A stretch of 26,137 bases of DNA from Bacillota bacterium (GTDB lineage Bacteria > Bacillota > Clostridia > Oscillospirales > Ruminococcaceae), in assembly GCA_023413185.1 (NCBI GenBank), contig JAEZQD010000055.1:1-26137 (forward strand). The letters run 5' to 3'. A program made the position numbers and the translations under genes. Below the pieces are notes generated by a model that saw only the letters and a list, made by a program, of their open reading frames with translations, was not told where the DNA came from and did not search any database. Each line of letters opens with the position of its first letter. The first letter of the stretch is position 1. Shown here one piece after another: positions 1 through 8,335 of this stretch.

Positions 1-34
1 TGCCCTGAAAGCCGTAAAAAAGGAGAACCCCTGA
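1..34 (+). CDS. Possible 3' end of an upstream gene
   Basis: One frame is open from the window edge and ends in TGA at 32-34, giving a tail of ALKAVKKENP. The stop lies one base before the fliM start and the fliM ribosome site (about 20-27) would lie inside this gene, as is common in tight operons. In related loci fliL or motB sits here, but ten residues are too few to recognise a family. Two other frames cannot be excluded as the real upstream end. Confidence 0.25.
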   Translation, partial: ALKAVKKENP

Positions 35-35
35 T

Positions 36-1028
36 ATGCCAGATATATTGTCACAACAGCAGATTGACGAACTGCTCAAGGGTCTCAATACCGGTGAGCT
101 CGACCTTGATGAAATAGATGAAAAGGCTTCGGAAAAGAAGGTAAAAGAGTATGATTTCCGAAGCCCCAAAAAGTTCACCAAGGAGCAATTAAAAAAGCTT
201 GACAGCATTCATAGCAACTACACCCGCAGTTTGTCCTCCTATTTAACAGGAATTTTGCGGATGTTTTGTCAGCTGAGTGTTACACAGCTTGAAGAGCAGC
301 GTTATCATGAGTTTAGCAATGCGCTGCCCGACTCGGTCATGATGGGTGTTGTCGACCTAAACATTCAGGACCAGAGTGTACCCGATACAAGCATAATAAT
401 TGAAATATCGAGGAATACCGTGTTCTCCATAATCGACAGATTACTGGGCGGAAGCGGAGAAATCGTAAATATTGAACGTGAATTTACCGAAATCGAGCTT
501 TCTCTTATTGAAAACGTACTAAAGAACATGGTAAAATTGTTTAGGGAAGCATGGAAGAACTATGCTGAGATGGATCCTCAATTAACCGGTATAGAGACCA
601 ATGCCAGACTGATGCAGACGATCTCTCCTGACGATATTGTGCTTATCACAGTAATTGATATCGCCATGAAGGGGATATCGGGAAATATGAGCATTTGTAT
701 TCCTGCTATTAACCTTGAAGAGATTATAAAAAAGATGAATGCGCGCTCAATAAAGAGCGATAAAAAGCTTGATGGTTTAAAGGATAATGAGCGCAGGGAT
801 ATCATCTTTAACTCTGTCAAGGACTCCAATCTTGAGTTGACTGCAGTGCTGGGTGAAACGGAGCTTACACTCAGTGATGTGATTAACCTGCAGGTAGGGG
901 ATATCGTGATGATAGACAAGTCCATTTCGGATCATATGGATATTAAGGTGGGTCCAAAAACGTGGTTTAAAGGAAAGATGGGTAACTACAAAAAACGCAA
1001 AGCTGTTCAACTCAGCGAAATTCTGTAG
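36..1028 (+). CDS. fliM: Flagellar motor switch protein FliM
   Basis: FliM is the middle component of the C-ring switch; it binds CheY-P and sets the direction of motor rotation. The 330-residue product has the usual family length. It opens with LSQQQIDELL (residues 5-14), the conserved N-terminal CheY-P-binding peptide. A central CheC-like domain follows, with the LLGGSG motif near residue 140, and the C-terminal FliN-like (SpoA) domain spans about 255-330. The ATG at 36 has an AAGGAGA ribosome site 8-9 bases upstream. It is followed 15 bases later by fliY, as in Bacillus and clostridial fla/che operons. Identification is secure from the N-terminal motif, the domain order and the neighbours. 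Confidence 0.97.
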   Translation: MPDILSQQQIDELLKGLNTGELDLDEIDEKASEKKVKEYDFRSPKKFTKEQLKKLDSIHSNYTRSLSSYLTGILRMFCQLSVTQLEEQRYHEFSNALPDSVMMGVVDLNIQDQSVPDTSIIIEISRNTVFSIIDRLLGGSGEIVNIEREFTEIELSLIENVLKNMVKLFREAWKNYAEMDPQLTGIETNARLMQTISPDDIVLITVIDIAMKGISGNMSICIPAINLEEIIKKMNARSIKSDKKLDGLKDNERRDIIFNSVKDSNLELTAVLGETELTLSDVINLQVGDIVMIDKSISDHMDIKVGPKTWFKGKMGNYKKRKAVQLSEIL

Positions 1029-1043
1029 AAATGGGGTTTTCAC

Positions 1044-2285
1044 ATGAGTCTAGATATCGATAAAAACCCGTTTGGCGGACCGACGGAGATTGACACGCTG
1101 TCAAGCTTCGAGATAGACGTAATAGGGGAGATACTCAATATCAGTATGGGTTCTGCCGCTACCGCCGTGTCCACTATGCTAAACAGAAAGGTGATTATCA
1201 CAACCCCCGAGGTCGAAATAAAACAGGTTAAGGATGTTGAATATGCATTGCTCGAGCCTGCTATGTGTGTTGAGATAACCTACATAGATGGCATAACAGG
1301 CTCAAACATTATGATTCTTAAGCAATCAGACATCAAGTTGATTTTAGATCAGTTGATGGGGCTTGAGCCGACACCGGATGAGAACTACGTCTTTGATGAA
1401 ATCAGCATCAGTGCAGCGTGTGAGGTTATGAATCAGATGATGGGTTCCTCCGCAACCGCACTGTCAAGCTTTTTAGGAAGACCGATTAATATCTCCACGC
1501 CGGTTGCCTACGTGCTCGATTCAGTCGACCTAAAAAAGAGTATTGCAAAAAGCGAGCAGGACCAGGTGGTGGTTGTTTATTTTGACTTGACCATCGAAGG
1601 GATTACCCAAAGCAAGTTTATGAGCATTATGCAGATGCCGCTTGCAAAGGAGATTATCACGCAGTCTCGCCTGATGAATGAGCCGGAACCGGAAGAACCC
1701 ACGCAGCTGCCTATGCATTCTCAACCGATGGAGCAGCTTTTGCAAAAGGTGTACGATGAACCAGATTTCTCCAACATGGGTGCGCCGGTGTCTCCTGTTA
1801 CGCCGCCTCCTGTACAACCGCAGTCGCCTCCGATGCAGGGCTATTACCCGCCTCCCCCTCAGCAGCCGCCTGCGTTTTCTCACCCGGCGGCGGCTTATGC
1901 GCCAGGATATCAGCAGCCTGCGTACGGGTATGACCCGACCAATGTGATGAAACAGCCGGTTGATGTTCACGGGGCGAGCTTTCAAAACTTTCAAACCCTT
2001 GGTCAGCCGAACGTCGAAGGTCCTCACACCAACCTCGACCTGATTATGCAGGTTCCCTTACAGGTAACAGTGGAGATTGGAAAAACTAAAAAGAAGATTA
2101 AAGAGATACTCGAATTTAGTCAGGGCATGGTTATAGAGCTTGAAAAACAGGCTGGCGCGCCGGTGGATATTATTGTTAACGGTCAGCTGGTCGCCAAAGG
2201 CGATGTCGTTGTAATCGAAGATAACTTTGGCGTAAGAATCACAGAAATTCTCAAAAATACCGATTTTCTAAGCGGTATATCTTAA
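1044..2285 (+). CDS. fliY: FliY, switch protein with CheC-like phosphatase domain and FliN domain
   Basis: FliY replaces FliN in Firmicute motors and also dephosphorylates CheY-P. The N-terminal half (about 20-200) is CheC-like and carries both E-x2-N-x22-P phosphatase signatures: E29/N32/P55 and E127/N130 with its proline 23 residues on. A proline/glutamine-rich linker (about 245-310, runs such as PPPPQQPP) joins it to a C-terminal FliN (SpoA) domain (about 335-410). The N terminus lacks the LSQxEIDxLL CheY-P-binding peptide known from Bacillus FliY, and only FliM has it here. The ATG at 1044 has only a weak purine stretch upstream. The gene is followed closely by cheY, whose product it would act on. 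Confidence 0.96.
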   Translation: MSLDIDKNPFGGPTEIDTLSSFEIDVIGEILNISMGSAATAVSTMLNRKVIITTPEVEIKQVKDVEYALLEPAMCVEITYIDGITGSNIMILKQSDIKLILDQLMGLEPTPDENYVFDEISISAACEVMNQMMGSSATALSSFLGRPINISTPVAYVLDSVDLKKSIAKSEQDQVVVVYFDLTIEGITQSKFMSIMQMPLAKEIITQSRLMNEPEPEEPTQLPMHSQPMEQLLQKVYDEPDFSNMGAPVSPVTPPPVQPQSPPMQGYYPPPPQQPPAFSHPAAAYAPGYQQPAYGYDPTNVMKQPVDVHGASFQNFQTLGQPNVEGPHTNLDLIMQVPLQVTVEIGKTKKKIKEILEFSQGMVIELEKQAGAPVDIIVNGQLVAKGDVVVIEDNFGVRITEILKNTDFLSGIS

Positions 2286-2303
2286 GATTGGCGGTGGACG
2301 GAA

Positions 2304-2666
2304 ATGGGAAAGAAAATACTTGTAGTTGATGATGCAGCTTTTATGAGACTAATGATTAAGGATGTCCTGACAAAGAATGGGTATACCGAGATAGAAGAAG
2401 CGGGTGACGGCGAAATAGCAGTCAGCGCCTATCAAAATGGACGTCATGATTTGGTGATACTTGACATTACCATGCCTAATATGGACGGGATTGAGGCGCT
2501 CAAGCGCATTAAGGGGATGGATGGCGGCGCTCGCGTTGTCATGTGTTCCGCCATGGGGCAGGAGTCGATGGTTGTTGATGCCATTAAAATGGGGGCACTC
2601 GACTTTATTGTTAAGCCGTTTAAGCCGGACAGAATTATTCAGACGGTTAAGAACATTCTCGGCTAA
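2304..2666 (+). CDS. cheY: Chemotaxis response regulator CheY
   Basis: This is a single-domain receiver of 120 residues that carries the phosphoryl signal from CheA to FliM. The phosphorylation pocket is complete: D9 and D10, the acceptor D54 in LDITMPNMDG, S82 at the switch threonine/serine position, and K104 before P105. There is no output domain. It starts 18 bases after fliY with ATG at 2304 and a GGTGGA-type ribosome site. The position between the fliY and fliO genes is the one seen for cheY in Bacillus and clostridial flagellar operons, which supports CheY over a generic stand-alone receiver. Confidence 0.96.
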   Translation: MGKKILVVDDAAFMRLMIKDVLTKNGYTEIEEAGDGEIAVSAYQNGRHDLVILDITMPNMDGIEALKRIKGMDGGARVVMCSAMGQESMVVDAIKMGALDFIVKPFKPDRIIQTVKNILG

Positions 2667-2735
2667 CCTGACAGCTTGATGGTATTACCTGACCAGCTTC
2701 ACAATCTAACGTGCAGGTAAAAAGGAGGCAGAGGG

Positions 2736-3101
2736 TTGGAGGAGTTTATATCGGTTGCGGGAGCAATCTTAATGATTGTTGCAGTCGTCGTTCTTGCGTT
2801 TTATTCTACCCGATGGCTGGGTAAGCGGATGGCCGGCTCTGCCGCCAGCAAATACCTTGCGGTTATTGACCGCATCTCTTTAGGTCAGGATAAATCGATA
2901 GCGATTGTCAAGGTGGGTCAAAAAAAGCTTCTCATTGGTGTTTCGCCGAACTCGGTCACCAATCTCGGCGAACTGAATGAGGAGGATTTGACGCAGGTGG
3001 TTACCCAACAAGCCTTCCCATCGTTTGGTGATGCAATGAAGGAAAGCCTTAAGAAATACGGCTCGTTTGGTGTTGGTAAACGGGATAAGGAGCATGATTG
3101 A
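2736..3101 (+). CDS. fliO: Flagellar biosynthesis protein FliO
   Basis: FliO is a small membrane protein that assists assembly of the FliP/FliR export gate. The start is TTG at 2736, chosen because an excellent AAAGGAGG site lies at about 2720-2728. The 121-residue product has one membrane helix (about 8-26) followed by the FliO-type cytoplasmic segment with LAVIDRISLGQDKSIAIVKV and LLIGVS. It is poorly conserved as a family, so the call rests on the short TM-plus-cytoplasmic pattern and its place directly before fliP. Its last codons overlap the start of fliP. The 69-base gap before it carries a loose direct repeat (CCTGACAGCTT / CCTGACCAGCTT). Confidence 0.9.
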   Translation: MEEFISVAGAILMIVAVVVLAFYSTRWLGKRMAGSAASKYLAVIDRISLGQDKSIAIVKVGQKKLLIGVSPNSVTNLGELNEEDLTQVVTQQAFPSFGDAMKESLKKYGSFGVGKRDKEHD

Positions 3102-3891
3102 GTTGAGCGAGGCAAAAAGAAACAAACGCCTGACAAAGCCTTTGCTGCGTTTCGTGTTATCGCTTGCGGTGGTTGTGATATTGGTCCTTTCGCTGCTGGT
3201 TATTAACGTAAATGCATCTGAACCCGGATTATCCATACAAATCAACGGCGCCGAGACGGAACAGGAGCGCATCGAAGCCCTAGACATCCTGCTGCTTTTA
3301 ACAATCCTTGCGCTGCTTCCAAGCATCCTGATCATGATGACGAGCTTTACTCGCATCATTATTGTTCTCAGTCTGCTGCGCAATGCGATGGGATTACAAC
3401 AAACACCGCCCAATCAGGTTCTGATCGGGCTCGCGCTGTTTCTGTCGCTGTTTATTATGTCCCCTGTAATCAGCACAATTGAACAGGTTGCGTATACCCC
3501 ATATGTTGAGGGCAGCATTACACAAGAGGAAGCGATTGAAAAGGCATCCGTTCCACTCAAGGAATTCATGCTTAAACAGACCTATCGCACCGATCTCAAT
3601 CTGTTCCGCACCCTGGCGGAGCAGGAGCGTCCAGAGACTTACGAAGAACTGAGTATGACGGTCGTCATCCCCGCGTTTATTACCAGCGAGCTAAAGCGCG
3701 GGTTTACAATGGGGTTTTTCTTGTATATTCCCTTTTTGGTAATCGACATGGTTGTAGCCAGTACGCTAATGTCTATGGGCATGATTATGCTTTCGCCAGT
3801 TACAATCTCAATGCCCTTTAAAATACTACTGTTTGTGTTGGTTGACGGTTGGGGTATGACAGTAAAAACACTGATAGCTAGCTTTAATTAG
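3094..3891 (+). CDS. fliP: Flagellar export gate protein FliP
   Basis: FliP is a core protein of the type III export gate in the membrane. The product has a basic N terminus, a cleavable-type signal or first membrane helix (about 16-40), and the characteristic helices with SILIMMTSFTRIIIVLSLLR and QQTPPNQVLIGLALFLS. A periplasmic stretch and C-terminal helices follow, including the family segment LKRGFTMGFFLYIPFLVIDM. The ATG at 3094 overlaps the fliO stop, but the AAGGAG at 3087-3092 is only one base away. A TTG at 3103 would have better spacing and shorten the protein by three residues. Confidence 0.96.
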   Translation: MIELSEAKRNKRLTKPLLRFVLSLAVVVILVLSLLVINVNASEPGLSIQINGAETEQERIEALDILLLLTILALLPSILIMMTSFTRIIIVLSLLRNAMGLQQTPPNQVLIGLALFLSLFIMSPVISTIEQVAYTPYVEGSITQEEAIEKASVPLKEFMLKQTYRTDLNLFRTLAEQERPETYEELSMTVVIPAFITSELKRGFTMGFFLYIPFLVIDMVVASTLMSMGMIMLSPVTISMPFKILLFVLVDGWGMTVKTLIASFN

Positions 3892-3981
3892 CTTTTTTAT
3901 ATTTTACATACCGATTTTAGACTTCCGGCTTACTGTTTTGACAATTGATTTGAACTGCTAATATGAGAGGAGATATGGTGT

Positions 3982-4245
3982 GTGGAGCAGGGGGATGTAA
4001 TTGCTCTGTTGCGTCAAGCGGTATTAACTGCGGCAAAGCTGGCGGCGCCCGTACTGATTGTCAGCATAGCGGTTGGTTTTCTTATCTCGGTTTTGCAGGC
4101 CGCAACACAGATTCATGAACAAACCCTGACATTTGTGCCCAAGCTCGTTGCAATCGCACTGATTCTACTTTTGATGGCTTCTTGGATGATGACGGTTATG
4201 AGCGATTTTACGAATCAGGTTTTTGCTATGATGGCTGCGACTTAA
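3982..4245 (+). CDS. fliQ: Flagellar export gate protein FliQ
   Basis: FliQ is a small export gate subunit with two membrane helices (about 18-42 and 53-75 of 87 residues). Family features include the segment LISVLQAATQIHEQTLTFVPKL between them. The start is GTG at 3982, with AGGAG about 9 bases upstream; a nearby ATG at 3975 is in another frame. It is separated from fliP by a 90-base spacer, longer than most gaps in this operon, and is followed by fliR after 34 bases. Length and order fit FliQ exactly. Confidence 0.96.
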   Translation: MEQGDVIALLRQAVLTAAKLAAPVLIVSIAVGFLISVLQAATQIHEQTLTFVPKLVAIALILLLMASWMMTVMSDFTNQVFAMMAAT

Positions 4246-4279
4246 ACCAAATCGCTTTATACATACAGAGGGTAACGCA

Positions 4280-5056
4280 ATGATTGATATCGCCTTCAGC
4301 AATTATATGGTGTTTTTTCTTGTGCTGATACGGATATCAGGCATGATACTATTCCATCCCATCTATTCGCGCAGGAATATTCCCGCCATGGGTCAGGGTG
4401 GTTTAATCCTTACCATTACGGTAATTCTATTTTATTCATTATCCGACCAAACGGTAGTGATACGAGGACCTGTAGAGTTTGTATATACTGCGCTTAAGGA
4501 ATTTGCCATCGGCTGGATTTATGGCTTTATATTGCAGTTGTTCATGGCGGTAATCATGATTGGCGGAGAGGTCATGGACATGCAGATGGGTCTTGGTATG
4601 GCAAAGGTCTACGACCCGTCGAGTAACGTCCAGATGGCATTGTCCAGTTCCTTTTTAAACATTATGTTTTATCTGATCTTCTTTCTGTCAAACAGTCATT
4701 TAACCACCATTCGCATGATCATGCTTTCATACGATGTTGTTCCGGTAGGCGTAGCGACATTCAATCTTGAGATTGGTTATTATATCGCACAGCTCTTTTC
4801 CGGCATTTTATCACTTTCGGCAAAGATTGCGCTCCCCGTTATCGCAATCGAGATTATCTCAGAGGCCTGTGTGGGTGTTTTAATGAAGGCAATCCCTCAG
4901 ATTAACGTCTTTGTAATCAACATCCAGATTAAGGTGTTGGTAGGCATACTTGTTCTACTGCTACTTGTTGGACCATTGTCGTCCTTTCTTCAGCTGGTAA
5001 TCGATCGTTCCTTTGCCACAATGGGTGAGGCAATTCAGGTTCTTGCCTATGGCTAG
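4280..5056 (+). CDS. fliR: Flagellar export gate protein FliR
   Basis: FliR completes the FliP/Q/R gate complex. The 258-residue product is a multi-pass membrane protein with about six helices. It shows the family pattern GMILFHPIYSRRNIPA near the N terminus, IGGEVMDMQMGLGMAKVYDP near the middle and ALPVIAIEIISEACVGVLMKA in the second half. The ATG at 4280 follows an AGAGGG ribosome site. flhB begins 33 bases later. Identification is secure from sequence and order. Confidence 0.96.
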   Translation: MIDIAFSNYMVFFLVLIRISGMILFHPIYSRRNIPAMGQGGLILTITVILFYSLSDQTVVIRGPVEFVYTALKEFAIGWIYGFILQLFMAVIMIGGEVMDMQMGLGMAKVYDPSSNVQMALSSSFLNIMFYLIFFLSNSHLTTIRMIMLSYDVVPVGVATFNLEIGYYIAQLFSGILSLSAKIALPVIAIEIISEACVGVLMKAIPQINVFVINIQIKVLVGILVLLLLVGPLSSFLQLVIDRSFATMGEAIQVLAYG

Positions 5057-5089
5057 CCTTTTTAATTTTCGCTTTTGGGGGAATAAAAC

Positions 5090-6166
5090 ATGGCCGGCTC
5101 CAAAACCGAAAAAGCCACATCCAAGCGAAAGCGCGATGAACGAAAAAAAGGCAATATATTTCAAAGCAAGGACATTGTCAGTGCTTTTTCGCTCCTCATT
5201 ATGTTCTCTTCACTGAAGATATTAAGTTCCTTTATGTACGAGTATATCGAGCTTTTGATTCAAAGGAATGTGGGTAGAGTATCCCAGTTTCCACAGCTAT
5301 CCACTACCAGCGCGACAGAGGCGTTTCGCGATATTATTCTCTCAATCGGTATCCTTTCGGCTCCCTTGCTTATCATATCCGCATTGGTTACAATTGTATT
5401 TTCGGTTATGCAGACACGGTTTTTGTTTGCTACAGAGGCGCTTAAGTTTAAATTCTCCCGCATGAATCCGCTGGAAGGCTTTAAACGGTTGTTCTCCATC
5501 CGATCCGTCGTGGAGTTGGCTAAGGCACTCGCTAAGATTATTCTTGTTGTCGCAATCCTGTACAACGAAATAATGATGCGGCTTGAAGAGCTTCCCTCGT
5601 TGTTTCATGTTGATATCTTGCAGGGAATTATCTATATAGGCGACAGCGTTGTCTCTATGGTATTTACCATTTCGTTTATTTTTATCGGGCTTTCGGTGCT
5701 TGACTATGTCTACCAGTGGTGGGAATACGAGAAAAACCTTCGTATGACCAAGCAAGAAGTCAAAGAAGAGTATAAGCAGCTGGAAGGTGACCCAAAGATC
5801 AAGGCGCAGATCAAGGAAAAACAGCGCCAGATGGCACAGCGGCGCATGATGCAGCAGGTTCCCTCTGCGGATGTAGTAATACGAAACCCAACGCACTACG
5901 CAGTCGCGATTCGATATAAACCCGGTGAAAACAGTGCACCGATTGTCGTGGCTAAGGGTGCCGACCTTGTTGCATTACGCATCATAACGGTTGCGCAAGA
6001 AAACGACGTAACTATTACCGAGAATGTTTCACTTGCCAGAGCCTTGTACGAAGCGGTGGAGATCGACCAAGAGATTCCAGCGAGTTTTTATGTAGCGGTT
6101 GCAGAGGTACTCGCTTTTGTATATAACCTTAAGAACAAAGTAGGAGATAGGAAGACAAAAACATAA
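5090..6166 (+). CDS. flhB: Flagellar export switch protein FlhB
   Basis: FlhB is the export-gate protein that changes substrate specificity from rod/hook to filament proteins. The 358-residue product begins with the family signature MAGSKTEKATSKRKRDERKKG, has four membrane helices (about 30-210), and ends in the cytoplasmic FlhB-C domain. The autocleavage motif NPTH is present at residues 266-269, so normal self-cleavage between N and P is expected. The start ATG at 5090 has GGGGGAA upstream. A separate gene at 13990-14289 encodes a paralogue of only the post-cleavage part, which makes this protein the reference for that comparison. Confidence 0.97.
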   Translation: MAGSKTEKATSKRKRDERKKGNIFQSKDIVSAFSLLIMFSSLKILSSFMYEYIELLIQRNVGRVSQFPQLSTTSATEAFRDIILSIGILSAPLLIISALVTIVFSVMQTRFLFATEALKFKFSRMNPLEGFKRLFSIRSVVELAKALAKIILVVAILYNEIMMRLEELPSLFHVDILQGIIYIGDSVVSMVFTISFIFIGLSVLDYVYQWWEYEKNLRMTKQEVKEEYKQLEGDPKIKAQIKEKQRQMAQRRMMQQVPSADVVIRNPTHYAVAIRYKPGENSAPIVVAKGADLVALRIITVAQENDVTITENVSLARALYEAVEIDQEIPASFYVAVAEVLAFVYNLKNKVGDRKTKT

Positions 6167-6180
6167 TCCTACGCTTAAGT

Positions 6181-6226
6181 CCCGTTTAATTAGCATATCC
6201 GATGTAAGTCAGGTAGATAAACGGGG
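6181..6226 (+). repeat. Inverted repeat in the flhB-flhA spacer
   Basis: CCCGTTTA at 6181-6188 is the perfect complement of TAAACGGG at 6218-6225, with a 29-base loop. It lies in the 92-base spacer between flhB and flhA, where the ribosome site for flhA is weak. No T-run follows, so it is not a terminator. It could be a structured leader or an operator, but an eight-base repeat may also be chance. Confidence 0.35.
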
Positions 6227-6258
6227 AATGCCTAGCCGCGAATACGGCGGAACGGACG

Positions 6259-8313
6259 ATGCACATGAAGTTTTTTAACAACATCATAGCGATCTTTGTT
6301 GTAATTATCATTGTTTTTATCATTATACCACTGCCTCCAGGGGCGTTGGATATGATGTTTATCTTAAATATTACCCTTTCTCTGGTTATCCTCATCATAT
6401 CCATGTACATTAAAACTTCGCTTGAGTTTTCCGTTTTTCCGTCACTTTTGCTTATTACTACGCTGTTTCGATTATCGCTTAACATATCAAGCACCCGTCT
6501 CATTCTATCCAACGGCGGCAGTGCGGGACAGGTTATTGCGGCATTTGGTGATTTTGTGGTTGGCGGCAATGCCATCATCGGTTTTGTTATCTTCTTAATC
6601 ATTGTTATTGTACAGTTTGTGGTTATCACAAAGGGTGCGGAACGCGTTTCGGAGGTTGCGGCAAGATTCACCTTGGATGCAATGCCCGGAAAGCAGATGG
6701 CTATTGATGCGGATTTAAACTCCGGCTTGATTGATGAACAGACAGCCCGAACAAGGCGCGTCAATATTCAGCGCGAGGCGGATTTCTTCGGTTCCATGGA
6801 TGGTGCCTCGAAGTTTGTTAAGGGCGATGCGATTATTTCCATTATCGTAACCGTAATTAACCTGTTAGGCGGTATGGCGATGGGAATGATATCGGGCGGC
6901 ATGGATTTTTCTCAGGTGTGGAATACCTACGCGATTGCCACTGTGGGAGACGGTCTGGTTTCTCAGCTTCCCGCACTTTTAATTTCCACCGCAACCGGTA
7001 TGCTTGTTACCAGGACGGCAAGCGAAAACAACCTTAACACCGACCTAACCAAACAGTTTTCAGCACAGCCAACGGCGTTTATTATTGCGGGGTCGGTAGC
7101 CGGCTGCCTTATCTTTGTTCCCGGCTTCCCTCCCTTTCAAATTATTCTTGTTTCAGCGGCACTAATTACCCTTGGGCTTAGGCTTAGAAGCTCGGTGAAC
7201 AAGGCAATGCTTGCATCCGTTGCCGAGCAGGAACAGCCGGAGGTTGAGCTTTCAGAAACCAGCTTTTATAAAAACATTGACAACGTGTACACCCTACTTA
7301 ATGTAGAACAGATAGAGATGACGTTTGGGTATAGTCTGCTTCCACTTGTGGATGAGTCCAGCGGAGGAAGTTTTATCGACCGTGTTGTTATGTTCCGCAA
7401 GCAGTTTGCCATTGATATGGGTATGGTTGTTCCGTCGGTACGCATGCGCGACAACGGTCAGTTAAACCCCAATCAATATACAATTAAACTCAAGGGAGAA
7501 GAAATTGCCAAAGGCGAGGTTTTGGTTGACCATTATCTTGCGCTTAACCCGGGGGAAGTCTCAGAGTCGGTTGACGGTATCGATACGATTGAGCCGGCGT
7601 TTGGTATCCCGGCAAAGTGGATTTCTGCTTCCAAGCGAGAGGCGGCAGAGATGGCGGGCTATACCGTTATCGACCCGACTTCTGTGATTATTACTCACCT
7701 TTCCGAGGTGATAAAGTCTTATGCACATGAGCTGTTGACCCGTCAGGAGGTTAATACGCTGGTATCCAACCTGAAAAAGACTAACACGGTTCTGGTTGAC
7801 GAGGTAATCCCCAATATTATAACGCCCGGCGAGCTGCAAAAGGTGCTGTCAAACCTGTTGCGCGAGGGAATACCCATTCGCGACATGGAGACCATTATCG
7901 AAACGTTGGGGGATTATGGCTCGACACTCAAGGATGCAGATATGCTGACCGAGTATGTCAGGCAATCCTTAAAACGCACCATAACGCGCAAGTTTGCAGA
8001 CGTTAATCAGCTTCATGTTATAACGCTGGATACCGAAGTTGAGAACATCATCATGGGTGCGGTTAAAAAATCCGATCATGGTTCTTATCTGGCGCTCGAT
8101 CCCGACACCGTGCAAAAGATAGCGGCTTCGTTTATTACGCAGGTAAATAAGATAAAAGAATTGATGCCAACACCCATTGTGCTCACTTCTCCGATTGTGC
8201 GCATCTACTTTAAACGGCTTGCAGACCAATTTGTAAGCGGTATCGTGGTACTCTCATTTAGTGAGATAGATAATTCGGTGCAGATTCAGGCAGTTGGTAA
8301 TATAGCGATATAG
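6259..8313 (+). CDS. flhA: Flagellar export gate protein FlhA
   Basis: FlhA is the largest export gate subunit; its cytoplasmic part docks chaperone-substrate complexes. The 684-residue product has the normal family length. The N-terminal half has about eight membrane helices, including TTLFRLSLNISSTRLIL. The conserved FHIPEP-family loop RFTLDAMPGKQMAIDADLN (about 135-155) and the segment VGDGLVSQLPALLISTATGM follow. The C-terminal half (about 330-684) is the soluble docking domain. ATG codons at 6259 and 6265 are both possible because the ribosome site is weak. The next gene starts 22 bases after the stop, leaving no room for flhF or flhG. Confidence 0.97.
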   Translation: MHMKFFNNIIAIFVVIIIVFIIIPLPPGALDMMFILNITLSLVILIISMYIKTSLEFSVFPSLLLITTLFRLSLNISSTRLILSNGGSAGQVIAAFGDFVVGGNAIIGFVIFLIIVIVQFVVITKGAERVSEVAARFTLDAMPGKQMAIDADLNSGLIDEQTARTRRVNIQREADFFGSMDGASKFVKGDAIISIIVTVINLLGGMAMGMISGGMDFSQVWNTYAIATVGDGLVSQLPALLISTATGMLVTRTASENNLNTDLTKQFSAQPTAFIIAGSVAGCLIFVPGFPPFQIILVSAALITLGLRLRSSVNKAMLASVAEQEQPEVELSETSFYKNIDNVYTLLNVEQIEMTFGYSLLPLVDESSGGSFIDRVVMFRKQFAIDMGMVVPSVRMRDNGQLNPNQYTIKLKGEEIAKGEVLVDHYLALNPGEVSESVDGIDTIEPAFGIPAKWISASKREAAEMAGYTVIDPTSVIITHLSEVIKSYAHELLTRQEVNTLVSNLKKTNTVLVDEVIPNIITPGELQKVLSNLLREGIPIRDMETIIETLGDYGSTLKDADMLTEYVRQSLKRTITRKFADVNQLHVITLDTEVENIIMGAVKKSDHGSYLALDPDTVQKIAASFITQVNKIKELMPTPIVLTSPIVRIYFKRLADQFVSGIVVLSFSEIDNSVQIQAVGNIAI

Positions 8314-8335
8314 TCTCGTTTGATTGGGGGTGTGT

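Noticed and set aside
1530..2027. Long minus-strand reading frame inside fliY
   Set aside because: It is an arginine-rich shadow of the proline/glutamine-rich linker of fliY, with no ribosome site or family resemblance.
3938..3964. TTGACA followed by TAATAT in the fliP-fliQ spacer, as an internal promoter
   Set aside because: The spacing is only 15 bases and the start site would fall in the fliQ ribosome site, leaving no leader.
6214..6240. SigD-like promoter (TAAA ... GCCGCGAA) before flhA
   Set aside because: The spacing from TAAA to GCCG is 13, not 15, and the -10 matches only in its first half and a few positions.
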